A stretch of 64,000 nt of DNA, taken from the NCBI GenBank assembly GCA_050084515.1, contig CM114272.1:53816001-53880000 (forward strand). The letters run 5' to 3'. The translations under genes were made by a program, and so were the position numbers. The first letter of the stretch is position 1; each line of letters begins with the position of its first letter. Source of the stretch: Blasia pusilla (taxonomy: Eukaryota; Marchantiophyta; Marchantiopsida; Blasiales). Shown here in pieces: positions 21,735 through 33,771 of this stretch. The notes under the pieces were generated by a model. It did no database searches. It was not told where the DNA came from and was given only the letters and a program-made list of their open reading frames with translations.

Positions 21735-22560
21735 CGGGAGATGATCAAGAGCGAGCATTTCAAGATCTCAAGGACACGTTGACGTCCTCACCCATTTTAC
21801 AAAGACCGATTAAGAGTCGCCCATTCCAGCTACATACGAATTGGAGCATGTTGGGTGTAGGAGTAGTGCTTACTTAGAGGGATGACGAGGAGAGGGAGGT
21901 TTTTGTGGCTTACGCGAGCCGATCAAACAACATTGCAGAGGAGAAGTATAACTCCTACGAGGGAGAGTGCTTATCTGCAGTGTGGGCCGTGGCACACTTT
22001 AGGTGCTATCTATTCGGCAACCCTTTTATACTTATCTCTGATCATCAGCCGTTGAGGTGGTTCCAGGCAACAAAATGCTGATCCGAGCTAAGAAATAGTT
22101 CCTACAGGCTTGAGATGTATGTTATGTGGTTCTGCCCGTGTGCGATGTGTATGCGCACGATAGCTATCATGAATTTTTAGGATAGATTGGAGAGATCTGG
22201 TCGAGCGCTTCGCGAGTAGAGGAGGACACACTCATGAGATCTAGGATGACCTGCTGAGGCCCCAGGAAACCTGAGAGACCAGTTTCCCCTTTATTTCGGG
22301 TCATTTGGAGCCAAATAGATAAACTTACTATTTTGGGTAAGTTTCCATATTTGGTAGAAATGATTTTCCACTTTGGGAAGTGGCCCTTGACCTGCTACAA
22401 TAGGTCAATGGAGTCCAACAAACTTACGGGAAAGCTTGCCATGTGGGCTCTATTACTACATGAGTATGAGTTTGAGGTGGTTCACAAGCCAGGTCGGCTC
22501 AACCAGGATACGAATGGGTTAAGTCCTAACCCATGTTCGAGTCAGAGAGATGACACATGA
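21735..22560 (+). pseudogene. Gypsy RNase H, copy V, interrupted by a terminal-repeat fragment
   Basis: DQERAFQDLKD, SSPILQRP, RPFQLHTNWSMLGVGVVLT, EEKYNSYEGECLSAVWAVAH, FRCYLFGNPF and ISDHQPLRWF form the RNase H domain to about 22,065. A 340-bp fragment (piece of PHD-coding sequence, B1 end, truncated A2) is inserted. The domain resumes at 22,408 with MESNKLTGKLAMWALLLHEYEFEVVH, then KPGRLNQDTNGLSPNPC. Stops are present. Confidence 0.8.
22138..22407 (+). repeat. Family B B1 end plus truncated A unit inside RNase H
   Basis: GCGATGTGTATGCGCACGATA (B end), two nucleotides (GC, 22,163-22,164), then TATCATGAATTTTTAGG, the A start with transitions from TGTCACGACTTTTTAGG, running to about 22,407. 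Immediately upstream (22,108-22,137) is a short piece of PHD-coding sequence. It interrupts the RNase H frame. Confidence 0.7.
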
Positions 22561-22849
22561 GCTTGATGGCACGGAAAGAGTGATCAGGAGATGGTGCCCG
22601 GTTGGCATGCATCTGTCTATCTTTGTTGGTTGACTCTGGCAAGTCAACCGCAGGTGGTGACTCCAGTGGTGGGGTTGGATGATGAGTCTTTGGATCCGGA
22701 GGTCAGTGAGGAGGCGACATGTGGTCATGATATCCATGACGACGTGGAGGTTGTGGAGTTCTTGCGTACTGGTGTCATAGCGAGCACATTGAGTGCTAAG
22801 GAGCCCGATCAGATCCTACAGAGAGCTAGGAGGTTCAGGTGGGAGGGAA

Positions 22850-23640
22850 CTCACATTTTACGGGTATGGGGAGATGGTAGGATATGAGTGGTACCTCATC
22901 CTTCCCAGCCAGTACGTGTAGTGCGACATGCCCATGAGGGGTAAAGCATACTTACAACTTACTCCAAGTTCAGAATTGGTGGCACGACATGGATACTGGG
23001 GTACAGCAGTTTGTGGCCAGATATATGGTATGTGACCGAGTGCGAGCATCCTTCAATGCTCCCACTTCGCATTTACATCCTTTGCCGATTATGGGTTAAG
23101 GTTATTGGTGGAGTTTAGACTTTGCGGGACCTTTGCCATTGACGAGGCGTCATCACATGTACGTGTTGGTCATGGTGGAGCATTTCTCTAAGTGGATAGA
23201 GTTGGTGGCACTATCGAACAAGGCGAGCGAGGGAACAACTTATGCATTTCTAGATCGTGTGCCTAGTCATTTTGGTGCACCGGCGAAGGTGTTGACTGTC
23301 CAGGGTACCGAGTTTAGGGGAGATTTTCAGACCTTGTGTGATCAGGCGTTGATAGATCATCACACCACGTCTAGAGATTATTCTGAGGCGGATGGTTTGG
23401 CAAAGAGATTAGTACATACGGTGAAGAGAGGATTGCATAAGTATGGCTTGCAACGGGGACATTTGAAGGAGTGGGACCTACAGTTGCCATGGTTGGCTAT
23501 GGGTTATCGCTTCAGTCGACAGGCATCCTTGGCGTCATTTTCACCGTACTTTTTGGTCTTTGTGAGAGAGCCAAATTTACCTGCAGTTATTTGACGTGAC
23601 ATGGCAGAGGTGTTAGATCTTGATGATCCAGATGTGTGGA
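22850..23640 (+). pseudogene. Integrase zinc-binding and DDE core, copy V
   Basis: VVRHAHEG and following text at 22,920-23,040 are the decayed HHCC zinc-binding domain. From about 23,133 one frame reads YVLVMVEHFSKWIELVAL, FGAPAKVLTVQGTEFRGDF, IDHHTTSRDYSEADGLAKR, LQLPWLAMGYRFSRQASL and FSPYFLVFVREPNLPAV. The second Asp is Val (T-V-Q-G) and the Glu remains (S-E-A-D-G-L). It ends in stops at 23,592 and 23,664. It would join element DNA to target DNA. Confidence 0.85.
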
Positions 23641-24135
23641 TACAAGCATGTTCTCAGAGGGCGTAATTTTTTCGTAGAGTTATGCCCATGGCCTTTGAGA
23701 ACTTAGCTATTGCTCAGCATAGGGATATATTGAGGTACGTGACCATTTGTGGAGGAGGTTATCGTCCAGGGATTAGGAGGTTTCATCCTAGAGATTACTT
23801 ATATTTACAACAGGCAGCATCCACGACGCTAGATGTCACTGCAGGGCACACAATTCTACGTGTGCACGAGGTGTGACCCACTGGAGTCCTCATGTTGGAG
23901 GGACGGGATGGTCTGGTTTGGAAGGATCATGTGCACAACTATGTGCCATATCACCTTCCAAATGTGGATGGGACAATGGATCCAACCTTGGCAGTGGTAC
24001 TTGCAGGCTTGAGGTGTATGTTGTGTGGATCTACAAGGGGTGCAGCCACCATGTTGGTATGTGATGGTTGTTCTCGAGGGTGGCATATGTCATGTCTGAC
24101 CACCCCCTTCCCCCTCCCTGGATATGTCTGAGATG
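23641..24135 (+). pseudogene. Integrase C-terminus plus PHD finger, copy V
   Basis: In the same frame as the integrase core, broken by a stop at 23,874. MPMAFENLAIAQHRD, FHPRDYLYLQQA, ILRVHEV, LMLEGRDGLVWKDHVHN and HLPNVDGTMDPTL lead to the zinc finger at 24,015-24,095: C-M-L-C, 11 residues, C-D-G-C, S-R-G-W-H-M-S-C-L. Six of eight PHD ligands are visible and correctly spaced. The last Cys pair has decayed after 24,110. A chromodomain, which ends many plant gypsy integrases, is not seen; the PHD finger takes its place. Confidence 0.8.
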
Positions 24136-24188
24136 TATATAGGGTAGTAGATCATGTTAGAGAGATGTGATATCTGCTATCTGGAGTT

Positions 24189-24203
24189 GGGGGGGGGGGG
24201 GGG
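24189..24203 (+). promoter_or_regulatory. Polypurine-tract-like G run before B1
   Basis: GGAGTT followed by 15 G. It is placed just before the B1 unit, as CTAGGGGGGCG is in family B (20,422-20,432, minus strand), which suggests the plus-strand priming tract. Confidence 0.55.
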
Positions 24204-24205
24204 TC

Positions 24206-24342
24206 GTGTGATCTCGATGTATATGTGTGAGTTGATTTTTTGCACTTGTGTGGATCTACCCATATGTTGGGGAAGATCAGTGTTGTGTGGTGTGGATGTG
24301 ACCAGCGATATGTATTGTGTAGCAATCTGTACGCGCAGAACA
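24206..24342 (+). repeat. Family A terminal unit B1
   Basis: 137 bp from GTGTGATCTCGATG to ACGCGCAGAACA. It repeats 24,829-24,958 and the B parts of the solo copies at 45,429-45,563 and 49,076-49,192. It is followed by GT and then A2. Confidence 0.8.
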
Positions 24343-24344
24343 GT

Positions 24345-24828
24345 TGTCACATCTGAGTAGCCGTTAGGTAGGGATCTATCGCGGCGATGGCATAGAGAGC
24401 CAGCGGACTATCGTGAGTATATCTTTGTCCTGAGGTGTTAGATGGGGTTGAGGATAGTTTTGTTGTGTCAGGAACGTCGTTTGTGACGACTTTCCTTTCG
24501 GGGTCTCTCACAGCCAAATGACTTGTTCAGCAAATCACCTGCCCTTGGTAACTAACCTATACGCGCAGGTTACCAGGAGGGTTGATATCTTTAGGGGAGG
24601 AGCCTTTTGGCCCTTCCCACACCTATATATAGTAGGAGATGGATTTCTCAAGCCATCTTTCTCATGTTGGGCCGTTGGAGTACCATTCTTGTTCTTGTGT
24701 GTGAGTTAGGACTGAGTGCTAGCGTCTGGATTCCTTGATAGCACAGGGTGGACGAGGCTCGACATGCCGATGTAGATTGACGAGTGGAGTTTTAGGCCGG
24801 GTGTGTCATTTTTACTCTTATTTTTGTT
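24345..24828 (+). repeat. Family A terminal unit A2
   Basis: 484 bp starting TGTCACATCTGAGTAG. It aligns end to end with 999-1479. It contains a TATATATAG box (24,624-24,632) and a short CTCAAGCC-centred inverted motif downstream, so the A unit probably carries the promoter. Confidence 0.8.
24624..24632 (+). promoter_or_regulatory. TATA box in the family A terminal unit
   Basis: TATATATAG here, TATATAAG at 45,766-45,773 (minus) in the solo copy and TATATA in the copy at about 49,391. The position within the unit is conserved, which supports a promoter role. Confidence 0.55.
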
Positions 24829-24958
24829 GTGTGATCTCGATGTATATGTGTGAGTTGATTTTTTGTACTTGTGTGGATCTACCCCTATGTTGGGGAAGAC
24901 CGGTGTTGTGTGGTGTGGATGTGACCAATGATATTTAGGGATGTGTACGCGCACGAAA
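24829..24958 (+). repeat. Family A terminal unit B2 (right end of outer element)
   Basis: Starts GTGTGATCTCGATG and ends near ACGCGCACGA at 24,956-24,958. The terminal CACGACA of other copies has decayed to CACGAAA. The flank is AAATT (24,957 on) versus AAACT before 999, at best a degenerate target duplication. Confidence 0.7.
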
Positions 24959-27900
24959 AATTCCAAGGACAATCCTTGGATTGTTATAGTGTATCATAGA
25001 CATCCCTAAACCGCTTTTGTAACCGAAATTGCTTGATTGCCTCTGACAGGGCCTGGAATTGTAATCGAAACCAGGCTAGGACCCCACGACCAGGATCCGA
25101 AGGAGGTTTCCATGAGGACATGCCCTAAGAACTCACATGTGGTCGACTCGCAAGGACCCAGCCCTCCTGGATCACCAAGATCTGATGGATGGGATGTACG
25201 TAAGTTAATGGAACTTTGAATCGGATTTCCCTCACTAGAAGGCAGGGCGTAAGCATTTGCGACTTTTCCACCACCCATTTCTAGTTATCAAGAATAGGGG
25301 AGCCACAAAAGACAAAGAGGAAATAATGACTATGGAAACCCCCACGGAATTCTTCTGGTTGTTGTCTGACAGGCATAACGACCCTACGGTTGCGATTGGG
25401 CAGGGAGCGGGCCGCATGGGATTGAGTCCTAAGTGTCTTTGTTTGCTCGAATAGAACTCTTCTACATCCTCCAATTTGTGACTGAGTGTGATTTTTTGTT
25501 CAAAGAAAATTCCTCTAGATTCTCAAATTTTTTTCTTTTACTTTCTGCAAGTAGGAAAGCAATAATAAATTTTGAAGTTGAGATTTTTTTTTCTCGCGGC
25601 AGGATAGATATCTTCATATAAGAGGTTCTCAAAAATTTATTGGACCTCTATCCTCCTAATGTTTGACATACCTTATCATTGCATGGCTTGCCGATTCCCA
25701 CGGATTGTAGGCACAAGTAAGGTACATGTGCCATGAAGGTTATATAAAATCAACCAAAACTACAAAATTAACTAGCATGAGTTTTCAAATTTGATAGATA
25801 TTGGGAGGGAGTGCATAATGGACACCATGTGTCCATTATAGATATGTCGTCATATGAAGTCTTTATGCGTATTCATTGTCAGGTGATTGTGGGAGGGATT
25901 AGAAGTGAGTTAGAGAGGAAGGGGGATTCCAACAAAACTGAGTACACAATGTTAGATTCGATCTTGGCACCTGTAGATATGGACGAGGCTTTGTACATTG
26001 CACTAGATTCTACTAAAAGTTAGTCAATGAAATAATAAATAATCTAGTTTGTCATTAATCCGAAACCCATGGTTAAAGTAACCCGACAAGGGGTTAGAAA
26101 ACTTAATGGTGACCAGGCTCAAATTAGGGAGCTAATGCTCACTTAATATTATAGACTGCGATGACAAATAACCCCATCGAAATTTTTGTCTTACCCATTG
26201 TGCTAGTTTAGAAGGGATCCATTGGATACATAGTGGGAAATCAATAACTAAATAGACTCCCAAAATCTTGTTCAAATGTAGGGCACACACCATGATTATA
26301 GCAATTAAAAATTTTATAGACATAGTAAACACACACGGAGCTTGGAAAAAGTTTCCACACACAATTCCATTCTTTATATGGAGTGTAAGAGGAACACAAT
26401 ATTTTGAAGAGGAAATGTTATGGGCCATTTTGGATCCCTCCCAAACTGTAAACATATATATCTTAGAACGATATATTTCCTTTTGGTGTGGCCGATCCAC
26501 CTCCAACTGAGCCTACTACCTTCTCAAGACTACCTTTGGTTTTGGTAACTTAGCAATAGAGGTTTATAAAAGAGTCCATCAAATGGAAATGATTTATTTG
26601 GGGAAGAATGGTGGGGTTTTGTGAATGGGGAGTGATATGGTGGAGTGGGTAGAGAGTGTGGATAAATTCAAGTTTAGAATAAATAAACTCAATTTGGAAA
26701 ATTTTACGCTCCTCAAAAAATGAAAATCTTTTGGTTCCCCCTTTTGCTTGTGGAAGGGGATCCCTAAAACTAGCTAAGAGAGTTTTTTCACAATCTTAAT
26801 GCATACTATATGCCACTAAACACAATCCTTGGGACATGACATCGTAACGAAAAAAAAAGAGAAATTTGATTGTAGTTCTTTGCAATTGGTGGTTTACGTA
26901 ATGATCCCATTTTCATTCACCTACGCTTGCTAGTGCAATCGCCTCTCTAAGTTACATTGTTAGCAAAGCCAACCATTTTATTGTCCAAGTGGATACTAGG
27001 AGCACAATTTGAAGGGATCCAAGAGTAACTTCTATGAGTTCTTCTTTCTTCTTATGGTGAAATGTGTATAAACTACCCTCTCCAACCGATTTTGGGGAAA
27101 AAAAAAGCAAGATTAAAATTGGAGGGCTCCAAGCCAAGTAACTTTTTTTTGGTGGGAGATGAGTAATGTAGTTTTCCAAAAGGGATTAATTGTATCCAAA
27201 CTTCGGTAAATAATTATTATAAGGAGTTTTTGACATGATGCATATTTTTTTCTCTTTACTTAAAATGAAATCTATCATAGTATTTGAGAACATCCATTTG
27301 AGTTGTCCACTTCCTTGGATGTTTGGTACAATAAGATAAATTCCTTTTATGAAATATATGTGATAATGTAACAAAACTAATAACCTATGCATGCTAGAAT
27401 CTCTACTATTATTGCAAATCCACCTCTCATCTTTCAAATTTTGTATTAATTGACGTGCATCAATTATGTCATGCCAAGATTTGATATTTTTCATTCATTC
27501 AAATTTAGAATTTAAAATACCCTTCATGTCCCTATCTTTCGTAGGCATGTATTAGATCCTTTCAATACCCTAAACGTATCCCAAAGATATCTTACTAATA
27601 ATATTAGTGGAGGGATCTCGAAGTGGAGTGATTTTAAATGATTAGTTAGGTAAGTGACAAAGGAAGGTCTCTCTTTTAGTTTTTTGGAGGAGCCATGTTT
27701 TTCCATGTAAAAATGGGTCATCGTATCAAAATAGATTTTTTTAGGGGACACACGTTGGGCGCAACATGAACATTAGAGAACTCAATCCTCCCAATAGTAT
27801 GTAAATTTAAAAAAGGGATTATTAAGGAAATTATATTGGGTGAAAGGGGGTGATGACCTAACCCTAAATAATTTTATAGTCATAGCGTGCTGACCCTAGG

Positions 27901-29900
27901 CGTCTACTTGAAAATTGTACAATTAGTCCCTACACATGGTCATTCTTCATTAAAATTTAAATCATTGAAAGTCTATGGAAAGAGAAAAGGTTATGGAGTG
28001 TCTATAGGAAAAAAAGAAAAGAAGGGTTATGACTAAAAGAAAAAAAAAATTCAAGCATTTATGATTACATGATATCCCTACAAACTAGTGAAAACAAGCC
28101 ATTTATAAATTTCATCTCTAATAATGACATCGCGAGTTAGATTGGAAGCTTATTGATTAGCTTAGATAAAATATTGTATGGTGGAAAATCTCAAAGATTG
28201 GAAGATCACAAAACTAGTATGACACTCATAATTGATGGTCAAAACTACCTAAAGTAGAAACTGAAAATGATATGAGAGTGAGTTAGCGTAACACAACATC
28301 TTTCTATCAAATTTTAGTTTAGCTTAGATAAGTGATATGATTTTTGATAGCATATTACCAAAAAGGTTAAAATCTATTTGGGAATTATAGTTGAAGAATG
28401 ATAATCTAGGGTAAAATTGCATATGCCACTACGAGACAAAATTTTCAACAAACATAAAAAATAGCTCAAATGCCCATTTAGGGTTTGAGTGACAAATACA
28501 CATGTTGAAGATTTTGGGAGCTATGAGTTTAAGAGGCCACTCCTCTCAAGTCTAAAATCCCTCCATTTAAGACTTCACTTTGTTTTTTTGATCATGCATG
28601 GCAAGGACACACCTCCTAGTCCCTTTATGTTGGTTGAAATATTCATGATTCAAAATATGCTTGAAAATCTAGATTCTTATGATATAGTCCCCCTTTGATT
28701 TTTGAATGCCTTTCTTCTTGACAGTTGGCCCTCTCAGCGCCTTCTTGGCCAATATGATCTCTATCTCTTAATCAATAAAATGATTAGAAGTTGATTTAAG
28801 GGGTCAATTTGAATTTTTGGAGGTTAGGCAAATCATTACTCAAAATAGAATTGATCTAGCTAATTTCGGAGTGGAAATCCATCCCACACCACTATTTATA
28901 TTATATTGTATCTAGTGGACACTCGTGCCTTGCATGAGGTAATTTGAATTGATTACTTTTAATTATTCATGATCGACTAACCTCTGCAACTTTTAATCGA
29001 CTTCTCAAATCAAGTTTGAACGATCATATTGGTTTAGAACGAATAAAGATTATTTCTGGAATGTGCCTCTTCTCTTGACCCGTGGCCCTCAACCAATAGC
29101 ATAGTTGAATCTCTCATCTAATAATATAGTTCAAAATTGAGTTCAAAATTCAATTAAAAATTAGAAAGGTTAAAAAAATAATTCACCAATAATATCCTTC
29201 CATCTTTAAACTAATAAAATCGTTCAAAACTGATTTTCTAGAAAGTTTTAAAAAAATTTAAAAATTAATGAGTTATTTAGAGTGACTAATTTAAATTACC
29301 TTTGAACATTGGATAAGTAGTATAACATGACCCCAATCTACACTATTAACCGAGCATGGAGGGGTTACTAAAAGGGGAAAGAAAGAAAGAAATTCCTCTC
29401 TATAAGAAGTGAAGCACTCGATTAAAAAAAAGATATTTTCAGAGACCCAAGACTAGTGTTCCCTCCTAGTTACATATGTTACGCGCTAAAATCTGCTACC
29501 TACCCTTCATTTTTGGGTCAAGGGGTTGTGCACAAACGTCTGTATTTGGTTTAGCAATGTGATTTTGGACAACACTTGAATTGTGCATTGGTTGGGACTA
29601 GGCTTTAGCAATCTCATTTGATCTCAGACTATACTTGATCGTGCACTGGTTGGCGTCAGTTTGAGACCGGGCTTTAAATCTCTTCTGATCTCAGACTATA
29701 CTTGATCTTGCCCTAGTTGGCATCCATTTGACATATGTCAAGAAAATAGTTGACAGAGTGCAAGGACACGTGTTTGCATTGTGAGTACCTTGTTACCTAG
29801 TGACACATGTTAGATAGGCTTGTTAAATGTATACAAATCTTTCTTACACTCCTCTCTTTCCTACTTTGGAGAAGGAAGTGAGGGCTGAAGAGAGGCACAC
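24959..29900. other. AT-rich region, nothing recognised
   Basis: No coding region, RNA gene or repeat terminus could be supported. Open frames are short (the longest is 124 codons at 26,132-26,506, minus) and match no family I know. A small hairpin (CCAAGGA/TCCTTGG) lies at about 24,962-24,978. Confidence 0.5.
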
Positions 29901-30312
29901 CAACTACAATTAGCAGGGAGGAAGATCTGAGGATACAGCCGCGTCAATTTTGTTCCTAATATGATGTGCGATCCGAATCTGCATTCCTCATCTAATTCTG
30001 CATGTGTAGCTTCAAATCAACAGCGTAGGGCTCATGTTCTTGCCATTGCCATTCAGCCGACATTGAACTCAAGTAAGAAGGCGCGTGCACTCGAATTGAG
30101 AAATATACTATTTCTGCGAATCCAAGTTGCATGATTTTTAGAGTGGGACATCCGATAGATGTCAATGGTGGAGCGTTAGATTACGGTGCAACTAAGACTG
30201 AAGCATGCGGGGAAGAAAGAGTGGCTATAGAGAGAGAGGCGAGGAAGCCCATGTCGCGTGGACAATTTGTTTTCTAGTGATGCTGAGGTCGTGACGGGAT
30301 CTGACGTTAAAT

Positions 30313-30346
<34 letters not shown>

Positions 30347-33300
30347 TGCCATCGAAGTGCCAAACAATCTTAGCATCATCCGGGAAATGATCGATCAGGA
30401 AGCCTCCAACATTTTCCGTGTCAAAACTGCTCGTGAAACCCCACTCGTCGTCTGGTAAATTCACTTGTAGCCATTGATCTATAAATTCCTTAATCAAGCC
30501 TCATTTTCCGGTCTTCTCCTCTCTCTCTTCTCTTACAATTTCTCACCAACTTCAGTCTCTCCCTTGCATCTATTACCCTGTGGTTCTTTAGGCGCGGCCC
30601 CTTGAGAAGTCTTCGTTGACAGTCCATCAATGCGACATCTTCATTCAATTGTCTTTCTTTCTCCCTCTCCGCCCCTCTTCTTCCATGAATTCTGTTTCGA
30701 TTCTTTCGGCTTAGCGATCATTGCCGTGGAAATTATTTTTTCCCTCCGACCTCTGCCTTTGGGTCTCCTCATCCATCCGAGCTTTGCCACAACTCTCCAG
30801 ACTAATGTTGATTGAGAGAGTGCTTTTGCCGCAGGAAGGAGCGGTGACATCCGTGAGGAGTTAGTTGTAGGGAAATTATATTCTGGTAGCCATTCTTGCT
30901 GATCTTGTGAATTCTCAATTGATATCCCTTAGCTGCCCACTTGCTCAGCCTACATTTCGTGCGTAAGGCCAGACAACGAATGCTAGAGAGAGAGAGAGAT
31001 GTTTGTATCTATAGGGGCGTGATTGTATATCGAAATGTTCTGGGAGGCTTCTTTCTCTGGTTGGTTTGCAGTGAAGTTGATGTTCAGAGACATACTTGGC
31101 TAGCCACATTTGTTGGGTGAAGACATGTCTAATTTAGGGTTTGGGAAATCCTCAATGCAAAATTTCCGAACGTGAAGCAAGTGAACACATACGGGTGCAT
31201 TGCACGGTCTATATTATTCCTTACTAGTCTATATTATTATGGGAAAGTGTCTTATTGATTTGACAACTAGGCAACAAGAAAATGTTTCATATGGTAAGAA
31301 TAACAAAATTTCAATTTGTGCCAACAAAAGCTTTCAACCACTTTTTTATTTATTTCCAATTGCAACTTACTAGTCCTTCTTTGCTTCGAAAATCTTTTCT
31401 CAAAACTAATTGTTGCGTTTCGGGTGAAAAGGATAGATTCCTCGTCGTGAACGAATTCGTTGCATGGAAATCTAGTCATAGCAATGAAGGAGACAAAAGA
31501 AATCTGCTCAGCAAATCCTCTTGCCGCCCTGCAATCCGACAGCGATCCATGGAGTTTGATCCGCTTCTCCACATCTGAAGGCTGGCGAGATCCGGGAGGA
31601 TTGTGACAAGCTATTCAGTTGGACAGGACTTGCAGATGGAGAGGCAGATTTTGCAATCCGGAGACAGCCGTGAGATTTTGAATGTCGATCATGCGCGTCT
31701 CCTGATCTTTTTCTCTGCGGCTGAGCTCCACATTTCCTTTCCTGTGCCTCCACACGTTTCCCGCACAGAGCGTTGTCCTTTTCTCCTTTCCTCTTGCCAA
31801 AATCTTGCGTGATTCAGCCCTATGCTCATGCTCTTCCACACTTCGGTCTGCCAGCGATATGATCGTGTCCGGGATAAGTAAGGCCTGCCGCTGCTCACCC
31901 TAAACGGCGTCCGCCTCAATTCGTCCATGATGATTGTGTCGGAGCCTAGTCACTTTCTAGCACTGGTGCCCAGGATCTGCAGACTGATCACTCGCAGTTC
32001 TGATCAGTCTGCAGATCAGAACTGCGTGTGATGCAACTCTCGTGGAGGGATCTGATAGCGTTTAACAGTCGGAGGTCACCGTAAAGCACGCACACAACCA
32101 AGAATCATACACAGGTAGAATCGTCTCTACTGAACGTCTCGTTGAGTTCACTAATTGGATTTGATATAAGGGTGTCTGATGTCACCGAAGCCTTTACACA
32201 CACACATAGGAATCACGCGGGCAGAATCCGAAAAAAGTGTGTTCTCGTGGATCGAGGGCAATGAGATGTCACTGGAAAAAGCATGGACTCCATGTGCTCT
32301 CTGTCTCAATCCTACCTCATGCGCTGTGTCGGAATCCTGGACTTCATGCGCTGTGTCTCTCAATCGTGTATTTCGTTCATGCTTCCTGCTCTCTCTCTCT
32401 CTCTGTGTAAAACAGACGATTCCATGATTGCATTAGTTTTGGGGCCATTCCGTTTCAATCCGGAGCTTCTTGAGTTCGAATGCTTGGGGTCGCATTCGAC
32501 GAATATAATCGTTGTTTTGGTAAAGACGGGTGTGAGGGATAATGAATTAATGCATGAATTTCTTGTCTGCAGGGATAAAAACGATCATTGGACTTGAAGA
32601 GACTACTCATTAAGTAGTCTCTGTCGTAGCATTGCGACCCTGGTTGGACGGTGCTTGAGACTGGGATGGGTGTAGAGAGGAAGAAGCGAAGAAGGTGCCA
32701 TATGAGAGGAGGGAGACACTCTCATAAAGTGTGAGTGCTGACCAAACAACGTGTTGGTGCGGAGCTTCCAAGTGTCAACCAAAAAACTCTTCACCACACC
32801 ATCTATTACACCTGATTGGGATCACCTATAGACATTACTTACCAGTGCAGCAGCTATGGGCAATGAATGTGTTGAACGGTGCGAGACAGAGAGAGAGAGA
32901 GAGTCATCCATCGTCGTCGCGCTGACTGACCGCAACGGAAGGTGGCAGCAATTTCTACAAGTGAAGTGCGAGGTGTGAAGGGGATCGTGAGCAAACCATG
33001 GGATCCACAAAACAGACGAGGATTCGAGGAACAATCTCAGTTCTTGCACCACAACATCATTACGTTGAGAACCATCTGCTTTTTACAATGTACAGCACGT
33101 CACAAGGAAAATCTAATACACATTGTTGTCAAAGAGTTCTCGTCTCTGTGAACCCCCCTCACCACATTCTCGTGAGATTTGTGCTTTGAGGTTCACCCTT
33201 TCTTCTCATCTCGTCTCTTAGTCCTGATGCTTGCTAGGTCAGTAAGTTTGGCTCTTTCTACACATTTTCTATTGGAGGACGTCGAATTATTTGCTATGCA

Positions 33301-33771
33301 CATTTCATGTGAGTGGGATATCGAGCGAACAGCTGCGGTAACCCTAATTTCGGTGAGACTCAGCCCACAAATATGTCTATCTTCTGGTGAAAGACTTTCG
33401 TCTTTTTATTATGGAAGCCTGTTTTGCCAGAAGCAGAGCTGTGATTATGATCGACATTTGATGATGGAACAGAGATTCCTCTACAAAACTATACACGTGA
33501 AGAAACTATTGCGGAGTTAATAATGTACAAAGGGGAGGGGAGACTCCCAACCCAATGAGGATGTTGGATTCGACTACAAATACAAGACAGGCCACATCAA
33601 TGACAATGGCCTTCAGGCTGTTGTGCTGTGGGTCTCTCTGGCTGCTCCCACTTTTTAGTTCCTATGATCCTGGAGATTTCATGTCATGTACTAGAGGTGA
33701 ATGAACTACTTGTATTGTGAAGTTTTGATCCCCTTGTTTATACCTTTCAATTTCCAGGACCTTGCTATGTC
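29901..33771. other. Intergenic region with CT-rich patches and hairpins
   Basis: There is a GA run at 30,312-30,340, pyrimidine-rich DNA at 30,510-30,720, and the cruciform-prone segment at 31,974-32,025. The frame at 30,225-30,497 (minus; MIKEFIDQWLQVN.. and DDEWGFTSSF..) has protein-like composition up to the GA run and might be an exon, but I found no partner exons and do not recognise it. The 3' UTR and terminator of the gene at 33,772-41,292 should lie here. Confidence 0.4.
31974..32025. repeat. Overlapping perfect inverted repeats
   Basis: Arms 31,974-31,990 and 32,001-32,017 are exact complements (17 bp). Arms 31,994-32,005 and 32,014-32,025 are a second exact pair (12 bp) that shares sequence with the first, so two alternative hairpins compete. 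Confidence 0.85.

Noticed and set aside
30225-30497. Minus frame at 30.2-30.5 kb as a gene
   Set aside because: Part of it is protein-like, but it runs into a GA repeat and I found no second exon or known family.
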